64,000 nt of DNA. Origin: Kitasatospora aureofaciens. GTDB lineage: Bacteria; Actinomycetota; Actinomycetes; Streptomycetales; Streptomycetaceae. This document shows positions 42,018 to 50,746 of the stretch, piece by piece. Made by a program: the position numbers and the translations under genes. Location: contig NZ_JPRF03000027.1 of the NCBI RefSeq assembly GCF_001188955.3, positions 46,211 to 110,210 on the forward strand, written 5' to 3'. Positions within the stretch are counted from its first letter, which is position 1; every line of letters starts with the position of its first letter. The notes beneath the pieces are model-generated. The model had not been told where the DNA came from. It was given only the letters and a program-made list of their open reading frames with translations, and searched no databases.

Positions 42018-42655
42018 CGTCAAGGGACTTGATCCTCGGCCGGATCCGGGCCGCGCTCGGTGACACCGGGACGGTGGCCGAACAGCCGCTGCCGCGCCGG
42101 TACCTGAGCGCCCACGCCCCGGCGGACGATCCGGCGGCGCTGCTCGACCTGCTGCACCGCAACCTGACCGACTACCGGGCCCTGGTGCACCGCTGCACCG
42201 AGGCGGAACTCCCGAGCCGCATCGCCGAGTTGCTCGCCGCTCGCGGCAGCCGCACGGTCGCCGTGCCGGCCGGGCTGCCGGACGGCTGGCTCACCGCGGC
42301 GGTCGGCGTCGAGCCGCTGCCGGACGACGGGAGCCTCACCGCCGCCCGGCTGGACGCCGTGGACAGCGTGGTGACCGGCTGCGCGCTGGCGGTCGCCGAG
42401 ACCGGGACGATCGTGCTGGACGGCGGGCCCGGTCAGGGCCGGCGGCTGCTGTCACTCGTCCCCGACCACCACCTGTGCGTGGTGCGGGCGCCGGAGCAGG
42501 TCGTCGCCTCCGTTCCGCTGGCGCTGCCCCGGCTCGACCCGGCGCGGCCGCAGACCTGGATCTCCGGGCCGTCGGCGACCAGCGACATCGAGCTGGACCG
42601 GGTCGTGGGGGTGCACGGGCCGCGCACCCTGGAGGTGCTGCTCGTCACCGTGTGA
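42014..42655 (+). CDS. lutC: Lactate utilization protein C (LUD domain)
   Basis: 213 residues from a GTG at 42014, which overlaps the lutB stop (GTGA) and follows GGAGGAA. Conserved LutC features: SRDLILGRIRAALGD at the N-terminus, GCALAVAETGTIVLDGG, HLCVVRAPEQVV and the C-terminal GPSATSDIELDRVVGVHGP. Third gene of the lactate oxidation operon. No GntR-type LutR was found next to it. Confidence 0.94.
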   Translation: MTSRDLILGRIRAALGDTGTVAEQPLPRRYLSAHAPADDPAALLDLLHRNLTDYRALVHRCTEAELPSRIAELLAARGSRTVAVPAGLPDGWLTAAVGVEPLPDDGSLTAARLDAVDSVVTGCALAVAETGTIVLDGGPGQGRRLLSLVPDHHLCVVRAPEQVVASVPLALPRLDPARPQTWISGPSATSDIELDRVVGVHGPRTLEVLLVTV

Positions 42656-42663
42656 CGCGGGGG

Positions 42664-43488
42664 TCACGGCCTGAGTTCGAGGGTGCAGCACTTCGCCCCG
42701 CCGCCGCCCTTCAGCAGCTCGGAGACGTCCACCGGGATCGGCTCGTAGCCGTGCTCGGCGAGCCGCCCCGCCAGGTTCTTGGCCGCCTCCGGGAGCAGCA
42801 CCCGGCGGCCGTCCGAGACGGCGTTCAGTCCGAACACCTCGGCGTCGGCCCGGTCGGCCAGGACCGCGTCCGGGTAGAGACTGCGCAGCACCGAGCGGCT
42901 GTTGGCGTCGAAGGCCTCCGGGTAGTACATGACGTGGTCGTCGGCGAGGACGGCCAGCGCGGTGTCCAGGTGGTAGAAGCGCGGGTCGACCAGGGTCAGG
43001 CTGACCACCGGCACGCCGAACAGCTGCTCCGCCTCGGCGTGCGCGGCCCGTGAGGTGCGGAAGCCCGTCCCGGCGAGCACCCGGCGGCCGACCACCAGAT
43101 GGTCGCCCTCGCCCTCGTTGACGTGGCCGGCGCGGCGCACCGCCCGGTAGCCGTGCAGCCGGAACCAGGACTGGTAGGCCTCGGACTCGGCGGCCCGCTC
43201 CGGGTAGCGGAAGGTGGCCACCAGGGCCCGGCCGTCGAGCACGGTCGCGCCGTTGGCGGCGTAGACCATGTCGGGCAGGCCCGGCACCGGGTCGATCAGC
43301 TCGACGGTGTGGCCGAGGCGCCGGTACGTCCGGTACAGCCGCTCCCACTGGCGGACGGCGAGTTCGGTGTCGGTGGGCTGCGCCGGGTCCATCCACGGGT
43401 TGATCGCGTAGTCCACCGTGAAGTGGGTGGGCCGGCACATCAGGTAGCGCCGGGGCCGCGCCGTACGCGCCGGGGTGTGCGTGGACAT
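42664..43488 (-). CDS. Dimethylarginine dimethylaminohydrolase (DDAH) family amidinotransferase-fold enzyme
   Basis: 274 residues. The penta-propeller fold of guanidine-modifying enzymes shows YLMCRPTHFTVDYAINPWMD, PDMVYAANGATVLDG, VNEGEGDHLVVG and the C-terminal catalytic cysteine region GGGAKCCTLELRP. Related enzymes hydrolyse methylated arginines to citrulline, or act as arginine or ornithine deiminases. The exact substrate is not certain. It is convergent with lutC, 8 bp away. Confidence 0.9.
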   Translation of the reverse strand: MSTHTPARTARPRRYLMCRPTHFTVDYAINPWMDPAQPTDTELAVRQWERLYRTYRRLGHTVELIDPVPGLPDMVYAANGATVLDGRALVATFRYPERAAESEAYQSWFRLHGYRAVRRAGHVNEGEGDHLVVGRRVLAGTGFRTSRAAHAEAEQLFGVPVVSLTLVDPRFYHLDTALAVLADDHVMYYPEAFDANSRSVLRSLYPDAVLADRADAEVFGLNAVSDGRRVLLPEAAKNLAGRLAEHGYEPIPVDVSELLKGGGGAKCCTLELRP

Positions 43489-43644
43489 TGCTCAACCGTC
43501 CTCGGTTCGCGGGGTCTCGGTACGCGTCACTCCAGAGGCGGCTGCCCCGCCGCTCCCGTTCGCACACCCGCGCGGGCCTGCCCGGCGGGCGCAACCCCCC
43601 GCGCACCCGGCGCGAGCCCCGGCGCACGGTCCTGCCGTCGGGGG

Positions 43645-44526
43645 TTACCAGCGCACGGCGGCGAAGTCCACCGGCTCGGTCCGCAGCGCCCGGACGCGGA
43701 CGGCGAGGGCGCGAAGCCGTCGCTCCGCCTCCTCTGCGGGCATCCGCTGCTTGTCACCGTGCCCCGGCAGCAGCCACTCGAAGCGCAGCGCGTCCAGGCT
43801 GCGGTCCAGCGAGGCGGACTGCTCCTCGATCGAGTACCAGGTCACCGCCTCCTGCACCTCGATGTCCTGGTTGGTGCGGGACCAGTACAGGCTGTCACCG
43901 CTGAAGCAGTAGCGCCGGTCGGCGACGTACAGCACGCTCCCCACGGTGTGGCCGGGGAAGGGGTGCGCGACCAGGCCGGGCGAGATCTCCACCGGGTCGG
44001 TGCCGCGCAGCACATCGTCGGCGTCGGGGGCGGCGGCGAGGTCTCCCTCGTGGATCCGGAGCCGGGCGCCCAGTCGGTCGGCGTACTGCCGGCCGTGCGC
44101 CGCGTGGTCGCGGTGGGTGAGCAGGACGTCGGTGACCGGGCCGAGTGCCTCGTAGCGGGCGGCGAGCGCCTCGCTGTAGCGGGGCGTGTCGATCATCACC
44201 CAGCCGGTGGGCCGGCGGCACAGGTAGGAGTTGGCGCCCGCGGTCTGCCGGGAGTTGTGCCCGAGCAGCAGCACGTCGCCGTGCTCGTCGAGCGCGAGCG
44301 GGAACGGGTCGGTGGCCGGGTCGAGCCGGCCGGTACCGGGGCGGATCGAGCGGGTCGGGCAGGCGTGGGCGGCGGCGAGCAGCTGGCGTTGTTCGGCCTC
44401 GTCCCGCGGCTGGCGGATCAGCTCGGACTTGCGGGCGTGCTCGCGGATCAGGTCGGGCGCGAGCTGCCGGGCCACGTCGCAGTTGGTGCAGCGGTCGTCG
44501 ACGGTCCAGTTCTCGGAGAGGTTCAT
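43645..44526 (-). CDS. Ferredoxin-like domain fused to metallo-beta-lactamase hydrolase
   Basis: 293 residues from the ATG at 44526. The first 65 residues have CTNCDVARQLAPDLI and HACPTRSIR, a reduced ferredoxin-type segment. The rest is a metallo-beta-lactamase fold: LLTHRDHAAHGRQYADRL (T-H-x-D-H metal motif, first His replaced by Arg-context), PGHTVGSVLYVADRRYCFSGDSL and LLPGHGDKQRMP. Proteins of this architecture are common in actinobacteria; the substrate is unknown. It may be redox-linked. Confidence 0.85.
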   Translation of the reverse strand: MNLSENWTVDDRCTNCDVARQLAPDLIREHARKSELIRQPRDEAEQRQLLAAAHACPTRSIRPGTGRLDPATDPFPLALDEHGDVLLLGHNSRQTAGANSYLCRRPTGWVMIDTPRYSEALAARYEALGPVTDVLLTHRDHAAHGRQYADRLGARLRIHEGDLAAAPDADDVLRGTDPVEISPGLVAHPFPGHTVGSVLYVADRRYCFSGDSLYWSRTNQDIEVQEAVTWYSIEEQSASLDRSLDALRFEWLLPGHGDKQRMPAEEAERRLRALAVRVRALRTEPVDFAAVRW

Positions 44527-44715
44527 GGTCCGGATTTCCCCCAGGAAGAACGGCGGCCCAGGCGGCGCGCCGTACTTCGAGCATGGTCCCGACGGGCCGC
44601 AAAGCGGAAGGGGGCACGGATCTTGCGCTTTCCCGGGCACGGCGCTCTGCGGCGGGGCGACCGGCCGGCGGGGGCCGCGCAGGGTACGTGGCCCATCTCA
44701 CGTGCCGCCAGGCTC

Positions 44716-44733
44716 ACCTACGGTGGCGTAGGT
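44716..44733. promoter_or_regulatory. Inverted repeat ACCTACG-n4-CGTAGGT
   Basis: A perfect 7-bp inverted repeat with a 4-bp spacer, 28 bp before the SGNH hydrolase and in the divergent promoter region. The pattern resembles sites of TetR-type fatty-acid or acyl-CoA regulators in actinobacteria. That fits a lipase-like target but is only an inference. Confidence 0.5.
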
Positions 44734-44760
44734 CACTTGAATGGGTGAACTATCTCTTTC

Positions 44761-45543
44761 ATGCCGAACCTCCAGGAGACCCTTGACCTCAGTTCGTACG
44801 TCGCCCTCGGGGACAGCTTCACCGAGGGCCTGAACGACCCCGGTGCCGACGGCGCCTTCGCCGGCTGGGCCGACCGCCTGGCCGGGATGCTCGCCGAGGG
44901 CAGGCCGCCTGGCGGGTTCCGCTACGCCAATCTGGCGGTCCGGGGACGGCTGCTCGACCAGATCGTGGCCGAGCAGGTGCCGCAGGTCCGCCGGCTCCAG
45001 CCCGACCTGGTCACCTTCTGCGCCGGCGGCAACGACATCCTGCGGCCCGGCAGCGACCCGGACGAGGTGGCCGAGCGATTCGAGACCGCCATCGCCCAAC
45101 TCGCGGAGAACGCCGGGACGGTGCTGATCTGCACCGGCTTCGACACCCGCGAGGTGCCGCTGCTCAAGCACCTGCGCGGGAAGATCGCCACCTACAACGG
45201 CCACATGCGGGCGGTCGCCGACCGCTACGACTGCAAGGTGGCCGACCTGTGGTCGCTGCGCGCGGTGCAGGACCGCCGCGCCTGGAGCGAGGACCGGCTG
45301 CACCTGTCCCCCGAGGGGCACCAGCGGGTCGCCCTGCTGGCCGCCCGCTCGCTGGGCCTGCGCACCGCGGAGGACCCGGAGGCCGCATGGCCGACCGCCC
45401 GCGTCCTCACCGCCGCCGACCAGCGGCGCGAGAACCTCCAGTGGGCCCGCGAGCACCTGATCCCCTGGGTCGGCCGCCGCCTGCGCGGGGAGTCCTCGGG
45501 CGACCACGTCGAGGCCAAGCGGCCGGAGTTGCTTCCACTCTGA
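44761..45543 (+). CDS. SGNH/GDSL-family hydrolase
   Basis: 260 residues, ATG at 44761. Catalytic blocks are present: YVALGDSFTEGLND (nucleophile Ser), the block III pattern FCAGGNDIL with Gly/Asn, and RLHLSPEGHQRVA with the Asp-x-x-His-like pair. No signal peptide, so it is probably cytoplasmic. It likely acts as a lipase/esterase or carbohydrate deacetylase. An inverted repeat just upstream may be its operator. Confidence 0.92.
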   Translation: MPNLQETLDLSSYVALGDSFTEGLNDPGADGAFAGWADRLAGMLAEGRPPGGFRYANLAVRGRLLDQIVAEQVPQVRRLQPDLVTFCAGGNDILRPGSDPDEVAERFETAIAQLAENAGTVLICTGFDTREVPLLKHLRGKIATYNGHMRAVADRYDCKVADLWSLRAVQDRRAWSEDRLHLSPEGHQRVALLAARSLGLRTAEDPEAAWPTARVLTAADQRRENLQWAREHLIPWVGRRLRGESSGDHVEAKRPELLPL

Positions 45544-45550
45544 CGCGTGG

Positions 45551-45964
45551 TCAGGTGGTGCCACCGGGTGCCGCGGTCCCACCGGACCGCAGCACCCGGT
45601 GCAGCAGCGCGGCACCGGCCCCGCCGACCAGGTACCAGAACAGGTCCGGCGGGTTGAAGGTCGATCCGAGCACCAGGTGCACCAGCCCACTGCGCCGCCC
45701 CCACGCGTCCGGCAGCCCGGTCGCCTGGAACAGCTCCACCGCCCAGCTCACCCCGGCCGCCACCAGCGCGGCCCGCACCGGTCGCACCCTCGGCGCGACC
45801 AGCACCACCAGGGCGTACACCAGGACGGTGTAGAGCGCGTCGCCCGCGCACTTCGCCGGGTCGCCGTCCGTCGCGGCGCGCACGCCCAGACCGGCCGCCA
45901 CGGTGAGCAACACGGCCACGGCGGCGGGGAGTCGGGCCGTCAGGGCCTTCCGAAGATCGTTCAC
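45551..45964 (-). CDS. DUF2809 membrane protein
   Basis: 137 residues from a GTG at 45964. It has about four hydrophobic segments: AAVAVLLTVAAGLGVRA, ALYTVLVYALVVLVAP, AALVAAGVSWAVELFQATGL and FWYLVGGAGAALLHRVL. WAVELFQ and GSTFNPPDLFWYL-like blocks identify DUF2809. Function unknown. It is convergent with the SGNH gene, and the 3' ends are 7 bp apart. Confidence 0.85.
   Translation of the reverse strand: MNDLRKALTARLPAAVAVLLTVAAGLGVRAATDGDPAKCAGDALYTVLVYALVVLVAPRVRPVRAALVAAGVSWAVELFQATGLPDAWGRRSGLVHLVLGSTFNPPDLFWYLVGGAGAALLHRVLRSGGTAAPGGTT
45562..45601. terminator. Two-part hairpin at convergent gene ends
   Basis: An outer 10-bp stem (45562-45571 with 45592-45601) encloses an inner GCGGTCC / GGACCGC stem. 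It lies within the end of the DUF2809 gene and just after the SGNH stop, so it may end transcription from the left side. Confidence 0.5.
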
Positions 45965-46106
45965 CCGCCCAAGGCTACGGGCGGGCCCCACCGGCACATC
46001 CGCGCCCCCACCCCAGGAACCACCGCGCGACGCCGGACGTCACTCCCCCTGATGAGCCATCCGTGCAGGTCACGGGCGGGAGTTCGAGCAAGGCGGGCGG
46101 GGAACA

Positions 46107-47519
46107 GTGACGGACAGCGGGAACACCACCGGGCGACGGAAGTTCACCGTCCCCGGGTTCGCGACCGGGCCGGACGGCCGGGCGCAGCGGGCGCGGGAGC
46201 AGGGAAAGGCGCTGCGGGTGCCGGTCCCCCGGGAGCGGCACTCGGAGTTCGTGCCCGCGGCCGACCGGCCCACGGCGGTGGCGGCGCTGGAGGCCTCCAA
46301 CGCGGGCCGGATCGCGGGCCTGGTTCCCATCCGGGTCGGCCGGATGGCCGCCACGCCGTTCGCCTTCCTGCGCGGGTCGGCCGGCCTGATGGCCGCCGAC
46401 CTCGCGGGCACACCGGTGACCGGCGTCACGGCGCAGCTGTGCGGGGACGCGCACGCGGCGAACTTCGGTCTGTACGGCGATGCGCGCGGCCAACTGGTCA
46501 TGGACATCAACGACTTCGACGAGACCGTGCCGGGCCCCTGGGAGTGGGACCTCAAGCGTCTCGCCACCAGCCTGGTGCTGGCGGGCCGGGAGACCGGGGC
46601 GAGCGAGAGCACCGCCCGCGCGGCCGCCCAGCACGCGGCCGGCTCCTACCGCCGCACCCTGCGCACGCTCGCCAAGCTGCCCGCCCTGGACGCCTGGAAC
46701 GCCGTGGCGGACGAGCAGTTGGTGTCCTTCGCCGAGGCTCACGACCTCACCGAGGTGCTGCGGAAGGTCGGCGCGAAGGCCCTCGGCAACACCAGCGCCC
46801 GGTTCGCCGCCCGCAGCACCACCCGTACCGCGGACGGCGGTTGGCGGTTCACGGCCGCTCCGCCGGTGCTCACCGGGGTCACCGACGCGACCGCCCGGGC
46901 GGTGGCCGAGGCGCTCGGCCCGTACGTGGCGACGGTGCCCGCCGAGGTGCGCACCCTGCTGTCCCGGTACCGGGTGCAGGACGTGGCGTTCCGGGTGGTC
47001 GGCACCGGCAGCGTCGGCACCCGCTCGTACGTCGTGCTGCTCACCGACCACCGGGACCAGCCGCTGGTGCTGCAGGTGAAGGAGGCCAGGCCGTCCGTGC
47101 TGCTCCCGTACCTCGGCGGCCACTGGCGGCGGCCGGCGGAGGAGCACGAGGGCCGGCGGGTGGTGCTCGGCCAGAAGCACATGCAGGTGGTCAGCGACAC
47201 CCTGCTCGGCTGGACGACCGTCGACGGACGCCCGTACCAGGTGCGGCAGTTCCGCAACCGCAAGGGAAGTGTCGACCCGGCCGTGCTGCTGCCGAGCCAG
47301 CTGGACGACTATGCCCGGATCACCGGCGCCCTGCTGGCCCGCGCCCACGCCCACACCGCCGACCCGGGGCTGCTCGCCGGGTACTGCGGCAAGAGCGAGG
47401 CGCTGGACGAGGCGGTCGCCGCCTTCGCCGTCGCCTACGCGGACCGCACCGAGGCCGACCACGCCGAGCTGGTGGCGGCGGTGCGCAGCGGGCGGCTGCC
47501 CGCCGAGCAGGGGGTCTGA
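46107..47519 (+). CDS. DUF2252 protein (kinase-like fold, uncharacterised)
   Basis: 470 residues from a GTG at 46107. DUF2252 landmarks: FAFLRGSAGLMAADLAG, LCGDAHAANFGLYGDARG, DINDFDETVPGPWEWDLKRL, and VLGQKHMQVVSDTLLGW. The GDxHxxNF and DFDE motifs resemble aminoglycoside-phosphotransferase-type catalytic loops, which suggests a small-molecule kinase fold. No substrate known. The next gene starts 5 bp later, so the two likely form an operon. Confidence 0.88.
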   Translation: MTDSGNTTGRRKFTVPGFATGPDGRAQRAREQGKALRVPVPRERHSEFVPAADRPTAVAALEASNAGRIAGLVPIRVGRMAATPFAFLRGSAGLMAADLAGTPVTGVTAQLCGDAHAANFGLYGDARGQLVMDINDFDETVPGPWEWDLKRLATSLVLAGRETGASESTARAAAQHAAGSYRRTLRTLAKLPALDAWNAVADEQLVSFAEAHDLTEVLRKVGAKALGNTSARFAARSTTRTADGGWRFTAAPPVLTGVTDATARAVAEALGPYVATVPAEVRTLLSRYRVQDVAFRVVGTGSVGTRSYVVLLTDHRDQPLVLQVKEARPSVLLPYLGGHWRRPAEEHEGRRVVLGQKHMQVVSDTLLGWTTVDGRPYQVRQFRNRKGSVDPAVLLPSQLDDYARITGALLARAHAHTADPGLLAGYCGKSEALDEAVAAFAVAYADRTEADHAELVAAVRSGRLPAEQGV

Positions 47520-47524
47520 CGGGC

Positions 47525-48148
47525 ATGGGACTCGCGATCAGTGTGGGGCTGCTCGGCACCCCGGACCTGCGGGAGGAGGCCGAGGTGCTGCACCGGGCGC
47601 TGGCCGCCGAGGGCGTGGCCTGGCGGGAGCCGGCCACCGCACCGGCAGGCCCCGCCGAGGTCTTCGGGGCGGGCTTCCCGTACAGCTACCTGTCCGGGCT
47701 GCGGCGGGTGTACGTGCTGCACCGGCTGGGCGAGCCGGTCACCGGGGCGCGCGAGGTCAGCAGCGAGCAGTACGACGAAGACCTGGAGCTGGTCGACGAC
47801 GAGACGGCCGTGCTCGACTCGCATCTGCTCTGCCACGCCGACCACGAGGGCTACTACGTGCCGGCGGAGTTCCCGTTCGAGGATCCGCTCTTCCTCCCGG
47901 AGGGGGCCGGTGTGCCCGGCGCCGGCATGGTGGGTTCCTGCGGCCCGCTGCTGGCGGAGCTCCAGAGGTTCGCCGCGGCCATCGGGATCCGGCTGGCGGC
48001 CGACGGCTCGCTGGCCCCGGAGGAGTCGGCCCGGCTGGACGCACTGCCGGGCGACGACCCGTTCGAACCGGAGGTCTTCGCCTGGCACGCGCTGTACCGG
48101 GCCTGCCGGACCAGTCTCGCCACTGGCCACGCCATCGTCTTCGGGTGA
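47525..48148 (+). CDS. Hypothetical protein downstream of DUF2252
   Basis: 207 residues, ATG at 47525, 5 bp after the DUF2252 gene. It is acidic, with LLGTPDLREEAEVLHRAL at the N-terminus, ELVDDETAVLDSHLLCHADH and YVPAEFPFEDPLFLPEG in the middle. No signal peptide or membrane segment. I do not recognise a family. Operon position suggests a link to the DUF2252 protein. Confidence 0.75.
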   Translation: MGLAISVGLLGTPDLREEAEVLHRALAAEGVAWREPATAPAGPAEVFGAGFPYSYLSGLRRVYVLHRLGEPVTGAREVSSEQYDEDLELVDDETAVLDSHLLCHADHEGYYVPAEFPFEDPLFLPEGAGVPGAGMVGSCGPLLAELQRFAAAIGIRLAADGSLAPEESARLDALPGDDPFEPEVFAWHALYRACRTSLATGHAIVFG

Positions 48149-48198
48149 CGGCCGGGCCGGGGCGCCGTTCCGGCGTCCCGGCGTCCCGGCGTCCCGGC

Positions 48199-48885
48199 TC
48201 AGGCTTCCAGGAACGGCGCCACGGCGGCGACGAACTCGGCCGGGCGGGCGTTGTGCACCAGGTGCCCGGCCTCGATGCTGACCAGGCGGCAGTCCGGGAT
48301 CAGGCGGGCGAGTTCGGCGATCCGCTCCTGGGGGACGTGGCTGCTGGGCCCGCCCGCGACGGCCAGGGTGGGGGCGGTGATCCGGGTCAGCCCCTCCCGC
48401 CAGGCCGGGTCGGGGGTGTCGAGCTGCGCCTTCACGGCCCGGACCATCGCCCAGTCGAAGTGCGCCGGTTCGTCCGCCCCCTCGGGCGGCACGCTCGACG
48501 GGCGCGGGTACAGGGCGGCGATCTCCTCGAGGACCAGCCGGTCGATCCGTTCGGGCGCGGCCTGGGCGACCAGGTAGGCGACGGCGCCGCCCATCGAGTG
48601 GCCCACCAGGGCGATCCGGTCGAGGCCGAGGGCGTCGAGGAAGGCGAGCACGTCCTCGCGCATGGCCTCCAGGCCGTAGGCGGCGGTGCGGCCGCTGTCG
48701 CCGTGGCCACGCAGGTCGAGCGCGTACACGTGGTGGTGGGGGGCGAGGTCGGGCAGCACCGTGTCCCAGCCGGCGGCGCGTTCGCCGAGGCCGTGCAGCA
48801 GCACCAGGGGCGGGCCGTCGGGGTGTCCGCTCTCGCGGTAGGCGAGGGTGACCTCGGGCAACTGCACCGTCCGTACTGTCGTCAT
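48199..48885 (-). CDS. Alpha/beta hydrolase
   Basis: 228 residues from the ATG at 48885 (an in-frame GTG lies three codons upstream). The oxyanion region is LVLLHGLGERAAGWD, the nucleophile elbow is ALVGHSMGGAVAYLVA (G-H-S-M-G) and the catalytic His is in SIEAGHLVHNARP. A typical single-domain serine hydrolase, possibly an esterase. Substrate unknown. Lies downstream of and in the same direction as the MFS gene. Confidence 0.9.
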   Translation of the reverse strand: MTTVRTVQLPEVTLAYRESGHPDGPPLVLLHGLGERAAGWDTVLPDLAPHHHVYALDLRGHGDSGRTAAYGLEAMREDVLAFLDALGLDRIALVGHSMGGAVAYLVAQAAPERIDRLVLEEIAALYPRPSSVPPEGADEPAHFDWAMVRAVKAQLDTPDPAWREGLTRITAPTLAVAGGPSSHVPQERIAELARLIPDCRLVSIEAGHLVHNARPAEFVAAVAPFLEA

Positions 48886-48913
48886 GCCCGCCACCGTACG
48901 CGCCGATCGACCA

Positions 48914-50398
48914 CTACCGAACTGACGTTCGCCCTGGGCTCACCGTGACCGTCTCGTCCGGCTTCTCCGGCGTCCGGTCCCGCCCGCTGACCCGGCCGGC
49001 GAACACCGAGGCCAGTACGGCGAGTCCGGCCACCGCCGCGCAGACCAGGCCGGCCGTCAGGTAGGCGGAGCGGTGGCCGCCGCCCCCGGCGGTCTCGCGC
49101 AGGTAGACCCCGGACAGGGCGGAGACCGCGACGGCCGCCGCGATCCGCTGTGCCATCTGCAGGATCGCGCCGCTGACCCCGGCCGCCTCGGCGGGCGCGT
49201 GGCGCAGCACGTAGGCCTGGTTGGTGGAGCCCATCAGGCCGACCGAGGCGCCGCCGAGCAGCTGGAGCAGTGCGAGCAGCCAGGGCAGGACGACGGCGGG
49301 CGCCCACTGGGCGACGATTCCGCTGAGCAGCATGGCCAGCGCGGAACCGGTCATGCCGACGGTGACGGTGCGTCGGCCGAGGCGCTGCACCACGCGCCAG
49401 GCGAGCCCGGAGGCGGTGGCCATGGCCAGGGCCGAGGGCAGCGACACCAGGGCGGCGCCCATCGGGGACAGGCCCAGGCCGTCCTGGAGGAACATGGTCA
49501 GCACCAGGGAGGCGGCCAGTGAGAAGCCGAACTGGGCCATCGCGATGGCGGTTCCGAGGGCGTAGGGCGCGGAGCGGGTGAGCGCGGGGTGAATCAGCGG
49601 GTGTCCGCCGGTGCGGGCGTAGCGGCGCTGCCATCCGATCAATGCGCCGAGCAGCGCCAGAACGGCGGCCGCGAAAGCGAGCCGGCCGGCCAGGCCGGGC
49701 GGCCGGACGAAGGGCAGCATCAGGGCAAGGGTGAGCGCGCCGACCAGCAGCAGGCCGAGCAGGTCGAGGTCGGCGTGCCGGGCGGCCGGGCGGGGCCTGG
49801 GCAGGTGGCGGACGGCCAGGGCGAGGGTGGCCAGGCCGAACGGGACGTTGAGCAGGAAGGTTATCCGCCAGCCGAGTTCGGGGCCGGCCGCCGCCAGCAC
49901 CAGGCCGCCGATCGGTGGGCCGAGGGCGAAGGCGAGGCTGCCGGTGACGGCGTACATGCCGAGCGCGCGGGCGCGCAGCTGGCCGTCGAAGACGTCCTGG
50001 AGGGTGCCGATCATCTGGGAGTTAACCAGGCCCGCGCCGGCGCCCTGCAGGAGCCGGGCGGCGATCAGCACCGTCGGGTCGGTGGCGGTCGCGGAGACCA
50101 GGCTGACCAGGGTGAACAGGGCGAGCCCGATGACGAAGAACCACTTGCGGCCCTTGACGTCGCCGAGCCGCCCGCCGGGGATCAGCGCAAGGCCGAAGGC
50201 GAGGGAGTACCCGGCGACGATCCACTGCAGGTGGGCGGGCTGGGCGTGCAGGGTCCCGCGCAGGGCGGGGATCGAGGTGTTGAGGACGGACTGGTCGATC
50301 AGGGTGGTGAAGCCACCCGCGACGCAGACCAGCAGGACGCGGCGCCCGGCGGCGTCGAAGCGTTCCTTCTCCGGTATGGGACCGGAGGCGGCGGTCAC
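48914..50398 (-). CDS. MFS efflux transporter (DHA2 family)
   Basis: 494 residues from a GTG at 50398. About 14 hydrophobic segments; TLIDQSVLNTSIPALRGTL, GGRLGDVKGRKWFFVIGL and GPPIGGLVLAAAGPELGWRI are DHA2 hallmarks. The GTG overlaps the stop of a truncated cupin open frame (GTGA), so an XRE/cupin regulator once preceded it. The frame stays open far upstream antisense to the DUF5685 gene, but nothing supports that extension. Confidence 0.92.
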   Translation of the reverse strand: MTAASGPIPEKERFDAAGRRVLLVCVAGGFTTLIDQSVLNTSIPALRGTLHAQPAHLQWIVAGYSLAFGLALIPGGRLGDVKGRKWFFVIGLALFTLVSLVSATATDPTVLIAARLLQGAGAGLVNSQMIGTLQDVFDGQLRARALGMYAVTGSLAFALGPPIGGLVLAAAGPELGWRITFLLNVPFGLATLALAVRHLPRPRPAARHADLDLLGLLLVGALTLALMLPFVRPPGLAGRLAFAAAVLALLGALIGWQRRYARTGGHPLIHPALTRSAPYALGTAIAMAQFGFSLAASLVLTMFLQDGLGLSPMGAALVSLPSALAMATASGLAWRVVQRLGRRTVTVGMTGSALAMLLSGIVAQWAPAVVLPWLLALLQLLGGASVGLMGSTNQAYVLRHAPAEAAGVSGAILQMAQRIAAAVAVSALSGVYLRETAGGGGHRSAYLTAGLVCAAVAGLAVLASVFAGRVSGRDRTPEKPDETVTVSPGRTSVR

Positions 50399-50568
50399 GG
50401 CTCGACCACCACGAGGGCGTAGCGGGCCTCGCCCGGGCCGAGGCTGCGGAAGCGGCTGGTGCGGGCGCGGTAGCGCAGGCAGTCGCCGGGGCCGAGCAGC
50501 TGCGGCTGGCCGTCCACGCTCAGTTCCAACGCTCGTCGGCGGCCGTGTCGGTTCCCATATCCAGGATG
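50395..50568 (-). pseudogene. C-terminal remnant of an XRE/cupin regulator
   Basis: An open frame of about 57 codons without a good start. Its end reads LELSVDGQPQLLGPGDCLRY, then RFRSLGPGEARYALVVVEP, which is the second half of the cupin domain of XRE-cupin regulators. The helix-turn-helix and first half of the cupin are missing. Its stop overlaps the MFS start, as expected for the old operon. An operator-like repeat survives just upstream. A single deletion that joined promoter to gene end would explain this. Confidence 0.65.
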
Positions 50569-50581
50569 CTATCCCTGATAT
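50557..50581. promoter_or_regulatory. Imperfect inverted repeat, candidate operator of the MFS unit
   Basis: ATATCCAGGAT (50557-50567), GCT, ATCCCTGATAT (50571-50581) form an 11-3-11 repeat with two mismatched positions. It lies upstream of the remnant regulator and MFS gene, so it may be the old XRE operator and part of the surviving promoter. Confidence 0.5.
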
Positions 50582-50746
50582 GAGATCACCTTCCCGCGTT
50601 CTCGCCGCCTGGTGACGGCCCGACGGCAGCGCGGCTCCGGTTCGGCTCCGGTTCGACCGACCGGTCCCCCTGGTGCAGCGGTGATCATATGATGTTTGCC
50701 GACAAAGTGGCCGGTCAGCGGCCCATCGGCGAGGGGGATCAGGATC

